64,000 nucleotides of DNA, from NCBI RefSeq assembly GCF_001730685.1, contig NZ_MDJR01000004.1, forward strand, positions 124,001-188,000. The letters are read 5' to 3'. The notes below the pieces were generated by a model. It did not search any database and was not told where the DNA came from. It was given only the letters and a program-made list of their open reading frames with translations. A program made the translations under genes and the position numbers. Below, piece by piece: positions 59,544 through 64,000 of the stretch. Source of the stretch: Caloranaerobacter ferrireducens. Its GTDB lineage: Bacteria; Bacillota; Clostridia; Tissierellales; Thermohalobacteraceae. Within the stretch, counting starts at the first letter, position 1; the number at the start of each line of letters is the position of its first letter.

Positions 59544-59558
59544 TTTTTATTATTAAAA

Positions 59559-60776
59559 TTATTTTTCATCATAAGCTTGTTCGCCATGTAGCACTTCATC
59601 TAGACCTGTTTTTTGTTCAATCTCGTTTATCTTAACTGGTGTAATTTTATTAATAAGCGCTAACATAACATAAGTAAATATAAATGCATAGATTGAAGCA
59701 AATAATACAGCAACTACTTCCTTAATAAAGAAATCCATGCCTCCAAATATTAGCCCATTTGCTCCATTAGGGTTAATAGCTGTAGATGCAAACATACCTA
59801 ATAAAACAACACCTGTTACACCGCCAACACCGTGAACACCCCAAACATCTAATGCGTCGTCCCAGCCAAGCTTATTCTTTAATCCTACAGCAGAATAGCA
59901 AACAATTCCTGATATAATTCCTATAAGTGCAGCATAACCTGGTGAAACAAATCCCGCTGCAGGAGTGATAGTTGCTAACCCAGCAACTGCTCCAGTAAGA
60001 AGTCCTAGAAATTTTGGTTTCTTTTCTTTACTCCATTCAATAATAAGCCAAGTAATTGCAGCAAAAGAAGCAGCAATATCAGTATTTAGAAATGCAATTG
60101 CAGTAATACCATCAACTCGTAATTGGCTTCCAGCATTAAAGCCATACCATCCAAACCATAAAAGAGCTGTTCCTAAAGCTACGTTTGGAATACTATGAGG
60201 ACCATGTTCCAAAACTTTTCTTCTTCCAACATAAAACACAGAAGCTAAAGCTGCCATACCAGCAGTTGCATGTACAACTATTCCACCTGCGAAGTCAAGA
60301 ACTCCCCATTGTTGAAGAATTCCTCCTCCCCATACCATATGTGTAAATGGAAAATAAACTAAAAATAACCATGTTATTTGAAATAGTAAATAAGCTTTAA
60401 ATCTGATTCGATTAGTAAATGCTCCAGTAATAAGAGCTGGAGTAATAATTGCAAACATCATCTGATATGCAACAAAAACATACATAGGTATATTGTTAGT
60501 CGGAGAAAATGCTTGACTAATTGAGATTCCTCTTAAAAACATTTTGTCAAGATTACCAATAATTCCATAAACATCTCCGCTAAAACATAATGAGTACCCA
60601 ACTACATACCAAATTATTGTTGTTATACCCATAGACACAAAACTTTGCATCATGATACTTAAAACATTTTTTCTGCCTACTAGACCTCCATAAAAAAAGG
60701 CTAAGCCTGGAGTCATAAGCATTACTAAACTAGTTGCTAAGAGCATAAAACCGGTATCTCCTGGATTAAAATGCAT
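59559..60776 (-). CDS. amt: Ammonium transporter, Amt family
   Basis: A membrane ammonium channel of about 405 residues with eleven predicted spans. The twin-His motif is carried by VVHATAGMAALASV and WGVHGVGGVTGVV. FFYGGLVGRKNVLSIMMQSF near the start is the family signature, and WFGWYGFNAGSQL is conserved. No glnK/glnB P-II gene is adjacent, which is unusual for amt. A clear promoter with an operator-like palindrome precedes it. Confidence 0.95.
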   Translation of the reverse strand: MHFNPGDTGFMLLATSLVMLMTPGLAFFYGGLVGRKNVLSIMMQSFVSMGITTIIWYVVGYSLCFSGDVYGIIGNLDKMFLRGISISQAFSPTNNIPMYVFVAYQMMFAIITPALITGAFTNRIRFKAYLLFQITWLFLVYFPFTHMVWGGGILQQWGVLDFAGGIVVHATAGMAALASVFYVGRRKVLEHGPHSIPNVALGTALLWFGWYGFNAGSQLRVDGITAIAFLNTDIAASFAAITWLIIEWSKEKKPKFLGLLTGAVAGLATITPAAGFVSPGYAALIGIISGIVCYSAVGLKNKLGWDDALDVWGVHGVGGVTGVVLLGMFASTAINPNGANGLIFGGMDFFIKEVVAVLFASIYAFIFTYVMLALINKITPVKINEIEQKTGLDEVLHGEQAYDEK

Positions 60777-60801
60777 ATCTATTACCTCCTAATCTTATTA
60801 G

Positions 60802-60821
60802 TTTTGTGCATATGCACAAAA
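60802..60821 (-). promoter_or_regulatory. Perfect 20-bp palindrome at the amt transcription start
   Basis: TTTTGTGCATATGCACAAAA is exactly self-complementary, centred about 6 nt after the predicted transcription start. Such a position suits a dimeric repressor. It does not match the GlnR/TnrA box spacing. Confidence 0.7.
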
Positions 60822-60823
60822 AT

Positions 60824-60852
60824 ATAATAATACAAACCTCGAAAATTGTCAA
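60824..60852 (-). promoter_or_regulatory. Sigma-A promoter of amt
   Basis: TTGACA (60852-60847), 17 nt, TATTAT (60829-60824) on the minus strand. Three AATTGTT direct repeats spaced about 9 bp lie just upstream of the -35. Confidence 0.85.
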
Positions 60853-60897
60853 ACAATTGTTAAAATTGTTGAAATTGTTAATAATATGAAATCAAGC

Positions 60898-60928
60898 AAG
60901 CGGTAGATGATTAATTCATCTACCGCTT
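60898..60928 (-). terminator. Terminator overlapping the 3' end of the acidic protein gene
   Basis: AAGCGGTAGATGA and TCATCTACCGCTT form a perfect 13-bp stem with a 5-nt loop. The 5' arm includes the last codons and the TAG stop. Confidence 0.8.
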
Positions 60929-61633
60929 ACTCGATTTTATGTATTTATCATAAAGTTTATTTATGAGTTCTATTTCTTGTTCTGAAAATCTAGAATTTGT
61001 TAGCTCTATAATTTTTTCTTTTTCCTCTTCGGTTAATCCATCATTTAGCATATCTTTTAACATCTTAATATCTGATGGAGTCAATTTAGACAAAATTAGC
61101 TTTAATGCCTCAATTTCACCAGCTAATAATACTGAATTAACACTACTTATTAAATCCTGAGATATAGCTAAACTTTCTACAACATCGTCATTTTCTTCTT
61201 TCTGAGCATTTATTTCTTCCTCAGCTATATTCTCATTTTTCTCTTCTACGAATTCCTCATTCACTTTTTCTTTAGTATCTTCCTTTTTAACATCTTCATT
61301 AACAACATTTTTATCTTTAGCATTTGTATCTATATTTTTAATAATTTCTGCTGATTCTTCTTTTTCTTCTGTTTCTTTTTTATTTTCTTGCTTTACAACT
61401 TCATCCTTAAAGTCATTACTATCATCAGTTTTTTTAACTGGTTTATCCACATCATCTGTCTGAGTATTCTTAATATTATCCACATTTTGTCCACTGCTGT
61501 TATCAATTTGCATATCTTTTATAATATCATACAAATCTAACTTTTCTTTGTCTTGTACCTTTGAATCTATCGAATTATATGTAACTCCTAAAATTAACAT
61601 TATTACAGCTAAAAGTGTCCACACTTTTCTCAT
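60920..61633 (-). CDS. Membrane-anchored acidic protein, paralog 1
   Basis: This 237-residue protein has an N-terminal anchor or signal (VWTLLAVIMLILGVTY), a long acidic low-complexity linker rich in Asp, Glu, Lys and Asn (about residues 30-150) and a C-terminal helical domain of about 75 residues (LKLILSKLTPSDIKMLKDML, then GLTEEEKEKIIELTNSRFSE and ELINKLYDKYIK). The C-terminal domain and linker style are shared with the gene at 63406. I do not recognise the family. ATG at 61633 with GGAG 8 nt upstream. Confidence 0.75.
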   Translation of the reverse strand: MRKVWTLLAVIMLILGVTYNSIDSKVQDKEKLDLYDIIKDMQIDNSSGQNVDNIKNTQTDDVDKPVKKTDDSNDFKDEVVKQENKKETEEKEESAEIIKNIDTNAKDKNVVNEDVKKEDTKEKVNEEFVEEKNENIAEEEINAQKEENDDVVESLAISQDLISSVNSVLLAGEIEALKLILSKLTPSDIKMLKDMLNDGLTEEEKEKIIELTNSRFSEQEIELINKLYDKYIKSSKR

Positions 61634-61858
61634 CTTATCCACTCCAAATCTAGTTTTTAATCTTGTATTTTTATTTTGCTCAACCTTAATAACTTTATAC
61701 TTGAAACAAAAACAGATACAACAAACTAAGTTTATTGCCTACATATTAATCATTCATCAATTTTCGACATAAAACCTTGACTTTTGACTAATATTTTAGT
61801 AAATTAATGTAGAAATTGAATTTTTACTTTAGCAAAAATAAAATATAGGAGGATGAAA

Positions 61859-62473
61859 ATGAGTAATAATCAAACACAAAATGTGAAAATCACTAATGCA
61901 GACCCTTCAGCTGTCGGTTTATTAGGCCTTGCACTTGTAACTCTTGTAGCTTCATCACAAAAGCTTGGATTTACAAGTGGTGTATCTTTTATAGTTCCTT
62001 GGGCTATTTTCTTAGGCGCATTTGCCCAATTATTTGCTTGTATCAATGATTCTAAACGCAATAATATTTTCGGTACTACAGCTTTTGGTGGATATGCTTT
62101 CTTCTGGTTTGCAGTAGCCGCTTCTTGGATGATTAAGTTAGGAGTTTTCGGCGAAAAAATGGCGGCAAATGCAGATGTTAAACAGCTTGGATTTGCTTTT
62201 ATTGGATATCTTATTTTTTCTATTTATATGACAATCGGTTCAATGGAAACTAATAAAGTATTGTTGATTATCTTCGTATTAATAGATCTTCTATTCCTAG
62301 GTCTATCATTAAGTACATTTGGCATAGCTGCTGAAGCTACTCACAAACTTGCTGCTTATTCAGAGTTCTTAATATCAATATTTTCATTCTATGGTTCTGC
62401 AGCAGTAGTTTTAAATGAGCATTTTGGAAAACAATTTTTACCAGTTGGAAAGCCATTTGGTATATTTAAATAA
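61859..62473 (+). CDS. SatP/GPR1-FUN34-YaaH family acetate transporter
   Basis: This 204-residue protein has six hydrophobic spans and the family start NADPSAVGLLGLALVTLV, in place of the usual NPAPLGL. PWAIFLGAFAQLFACIND and FGTTAFGGYAFFWFAVAASW are also typical. Members take up acetate and related short acids with protons. ATG at 61859 is preferred, 6 nt after AGGAGG; the ATG at 61853 overlaps it. It is the only plus-strand gene in this end of the window. Confidence 0.9.
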   Translation: MSNNQTQNVKITNADPSAVGLLGLALVTLVASSQKLGFTSGVSFIVPWAIFLGAFAQLFACINDSKRNNIFGTTAFGGYAFFWFAVAASWMIKLGVFGEKMAANADVKQLGFAFIGYLIFSIYMTIGSMETNKVLLIIFVLIDLLFLGLSLSTFGIAAEATHKLAAYSEFLISIFSFYGSAAVVLNEHFGKQFLPVGKPFGIFK

Positions 62474-62493
62474 GCTTTAAAGCAATAAATAAC

Positions 62494-62528
62494 AGAGGCA
62501 ACGAATCTAAACTAGATTCGTTGCCTCT
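62494..62528. terminator. Bidirectional terminator between satP-like and polyferredoxin genes
   Basis: AGAGGCAACGAATCTA / TAGATTCGTTGCCTCT, a perfect 16-bp stem with a 3-nt loop between converging genes. Confidence 0.9.
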
Positions 62529-62536
62529 AAAATTTA

Positions 62537-63163
62537 TTATATTGCTTTATATTTAATAGTATCCTTTGGACATGCATCTGTACATCTGAAACATTCTAAG
62601 CATAAACCAGGTACTATCTTTGGATATTGTTCTCTACTTTCCATTTCTATAGCTTCAGCAGGACATACTGATTTGCAAATTCCACATTTTATACAGTTTT
62701 CATTTTTAACTACTAACCCACGTTTAGCAAATGAACCTGTTATACTAAGCAAAATTCCATACGGGCAAAGATATCTGTGCCATAGTGAAGGAACAAAAAA
62801 TAATGTAATCACTACTCCTAATGCAGTAAATATCATTAAAACAGGAATTTTCTTTCCAGTAATAAAAATTGTAGCCATCAATCCAAAAAAAGCAATCAAA
62901 ATTATATATCTAAATATTGGTTTTCTAATCCATTTAGGTACCGCTATACGCTTAATTTTAAGCTTTTTATATATCCAATCCTCCACACTCATCAAAGTAT
63001 TTATTGGACATATTAAGCCACAATAATAACGTCCAAATAAAGGTGCTGTAATTAAACTGATTAAGAATATTGCAAACCACAATCGAGGTTTGCCTAATTT
63101 GATTAATCCAATAAAAATACCAAGAAAAATCAATTGAAAAATCCTTCTAGTTTTTATACTCAT
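62537..63163 (-). CDS. Membrane polyferredoxin (NapH/4Fe-4S family)
   Basis: The 208-residue protein has four to five membrane spans, a membrane-proximal CGLICP pair and a LCPYG pair, and two C-terminal [4Fe-4S] motifs (CIKCGICKSVCP and CLECFRCTDACP). This is the NapH/YccM-like design for passing electrons across or along the membrane. Partner is unknown; no reductase is adjacent. ATG at 63163 follows GGGGGTGAATTTT. Confidence 0.88.
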   Translation of the reverse strand: MSIKTRRIFQLIFLGIFIGLIKLGKPRLWFAIFLISLITAPLFGRYYCGLICPINTLMSVEDWIYKKLKIKRIAVPKWIRKPIFRYIILIAFFGLMATIFITGKKIPVLMIFTALGVVITLFFVPSLWHRYLCPYGILLSITGSFAKRGLVVKNENCIKCGICKSVCPAEAIEMESREQYPKIVPGLCLECFRCTDACPKDTIKYKAI

Positions 63164-63293
63164 AAAATTCACCCCCAAATTATTTTAATTTATGCAATTT
63201 TTCATTTACAGTCAATATTAAACACAACTCAATATATTTTAGAAAAATAAACCAGACTTTAAAAAAATTATAATAGTATTATAAAAATAAATC

Positions 63294-63309
63294 GGTAACT
63301 TTTGTTACC
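63294..63309. other. Small hairpin in the 63.2-63.4 kb gap
   Basis: GGTAAC / GTTACC with a TTTT loop; no T-run beside it. The remainder of the gap of about 240 bp shows nothing else clear. Confidence 0.4.
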
Positions 63310-63405
63310 AATACAAAATTAGGGACAATCTTGAAACATTTCCTTGCTCAAATAGTAATTTTTTCAAAACCGACCCTTTTTGCAAACCAACAGACTATTT
63401 TCATC

Positions 63406-64000
63406 TTAATTCTTCATATATTTGTTATATAGCTCTTTTATGAGCTTTATCTCTTCCTCTGAAAATCTAGAATAAGCTAGCTCTATAGCCTTCTTTTTCT
63501 CTTCTTCAGTTAACCCTCCGTTTAGCATATCTTTTAACAGCTTAATATCTGATGGAGATAATTTTGTTAAAATTAATTTTACTGCCTTAGCCTTATCAGC
63601 TAATGATACTGAATTTTCAACACTACTTATCTTATCCTGAGATATGGCTAAATTTTGAACTGTATCTTCATTTTCTTTTTGTTCATTTGCTTCTTCATTA
63701 GCAACTTCTTTTTCTTCCTCAACTATATTTTCATTACTCTCTTCAATATCCTCTTTATTAGCTTCTTCTTTTATTTCATCTGTTTCATCTTTAATATCTT
63801 CCTTAACAACATTCTTATCTTCAGAACTTGAATCTACTCTGTCAATGCTTTCTGCTTCCCTTTCTTCTTTTTCTTTTATTTCCTTCTTATCTTCTTGTTT
63901 TACAGCTTCATTCTCAAAAACATTCTTTTTACTAGATTGTTCAATAGATTTATCCACTATACCTATTTGAATATTATCATCGTTATCCACATTTTCTCCA
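63406..64000 (-). CDS. Membrane-anchored acidic protein, paralog 2 (N-terminus beyond window)
   Basis: The frame is open to the window edge, so the anchor is not seen. The acidic linker (e.g. EEEKEVANEEANEQKENEDT) and the C-terminal domain (VKLILTKLSPSDIKLLKDML, GGLTEEEKKKAIELAYSRFS, EIKLIKELYNKYMKN) match the gene at 60920 closely. The TTG/ATG-looking start at 63990 is internal; in the paralog the same region is mid-linker. Function unknown. Confidence 0.75.
   Translation of the reverse strand, partial: GENVDNDDNIQIGIVDKSIEQSSKKNVFENEAVKQEDKKEIKEKEEREAESIDRVDSSSEDKNVVKEDIKDETDEIKEEANKEDIEESNENIVEEEKEVANEEANEQKENEDTVQNLAISQDKISSVENSVSLADKAKAVKLILTKLSPSDIKLLKDMLNGGLTEEEKKKAIELAYSRFSEEEIKLIKELYNKYMKN

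Noticed and set aside
61443-61490. DnaA boxes in the acidic protein gene
   Set aside because: Two TTATCCACA matches come from Val-Asp codons in coding sequence and are not clustered.

Overview
This window is low-GC (roughly 30% by eye) DNA from a motile, probably anaerobic member of the Clostridia. The evidence is Gram-positive-type Shine-Dalgarno sites, sigma-D and sigma-A promoters, a FliW/CsrA flagellin control pair, the spore protein YyaC, SLH-domain surface proteins and a low-GC Firmicute gene order. Several features recall Tissierellia such as Caloranaerobacter, but that placement is an inference, not a measurement. Most genes are on the minus strand, so transcription mainly runs from high to low coordinates.

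Layout. 1-5.5 kb: the N-terminal part of a chemoreceptor, then prfB (with a programmed +1 frameshift), secA and hpf. 5.5-6.4 kb: a gene-free AT-rich stretch with a cluster of DnaA-box-like sites and two kinds of repeat. 6.4-29 kb: a flagellar filament and hook-associated-protein island, in transcription order yvyF, flgM, flgN, two flgK paralogs, flgL, a DUF6470 gene, fliW, csrA and flagellin; then a small acidic protein, two Maf-type glycosyltransferases, a legionaminic-acid-type nonulosonate pathway (legF, legI, legG, neuD-type acetyltransferase, ptmE, legB, legC), and the capping operon flaG-fliD-fliS-fliT. 29-36 kb: comFC, recD2, a ComK-like regulator, a sigma-factor gene with a DUF1659/DUF2922/YvrJ group, and a large unexplained dyad. 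35.5-41.5 kb: a pyrimidine operon pyrBICFKDE behind a PyrR-type attenuator. 41.5-44 kb: metK with a SAM-I riboswitch, and a small integral membrane protein. 44.4-51.8 kb: tRNA-Pro, a TtcA-like enzyme, a secreted phosphodiester-glycosidase protein, yyaC, an SLH-anchored lytic transglycosylase and an XRE regulator. 51.8-61.6 kb: phosphosugar mutase, sugar isomerase-like protein, asnB-glnA, manA, fabZ and an ammonium transporter. 61-64 kb: two paralogous acidic membrane-anchored proteins flanking a SatP-type acetate transporter and a polyferredoxin.

How the genes fit together. The flagellar block supplies the late filament parts, the sigma-D/FlgM and FliW/CsrA checkpoints, and a self-contained route to glycosylate flagellin with a nonulosonic acid. 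Three sigma-D promoters are visible, upstream of flgM, flagellin and flaG. The pyrimidine and methionine loci carry recognisable RNA switches (PyrR loops and SAM-I).

The most unusual items are: a hook-associated protein (FlgK) with a von Willebrand A-like domain inserted; a 210-bp dyad with a GC-rich two-hairpin core; a three-copy intergenic repeat of about 120 bp; mosaic islands of jittered short repeats in about twenty intergenic gaps; an flgM leader whose hairpin both looks like a terminator and hides the ribosome site; and the DnaA-box cluster. Coordinates and motifs were read by eye; no database search was run.
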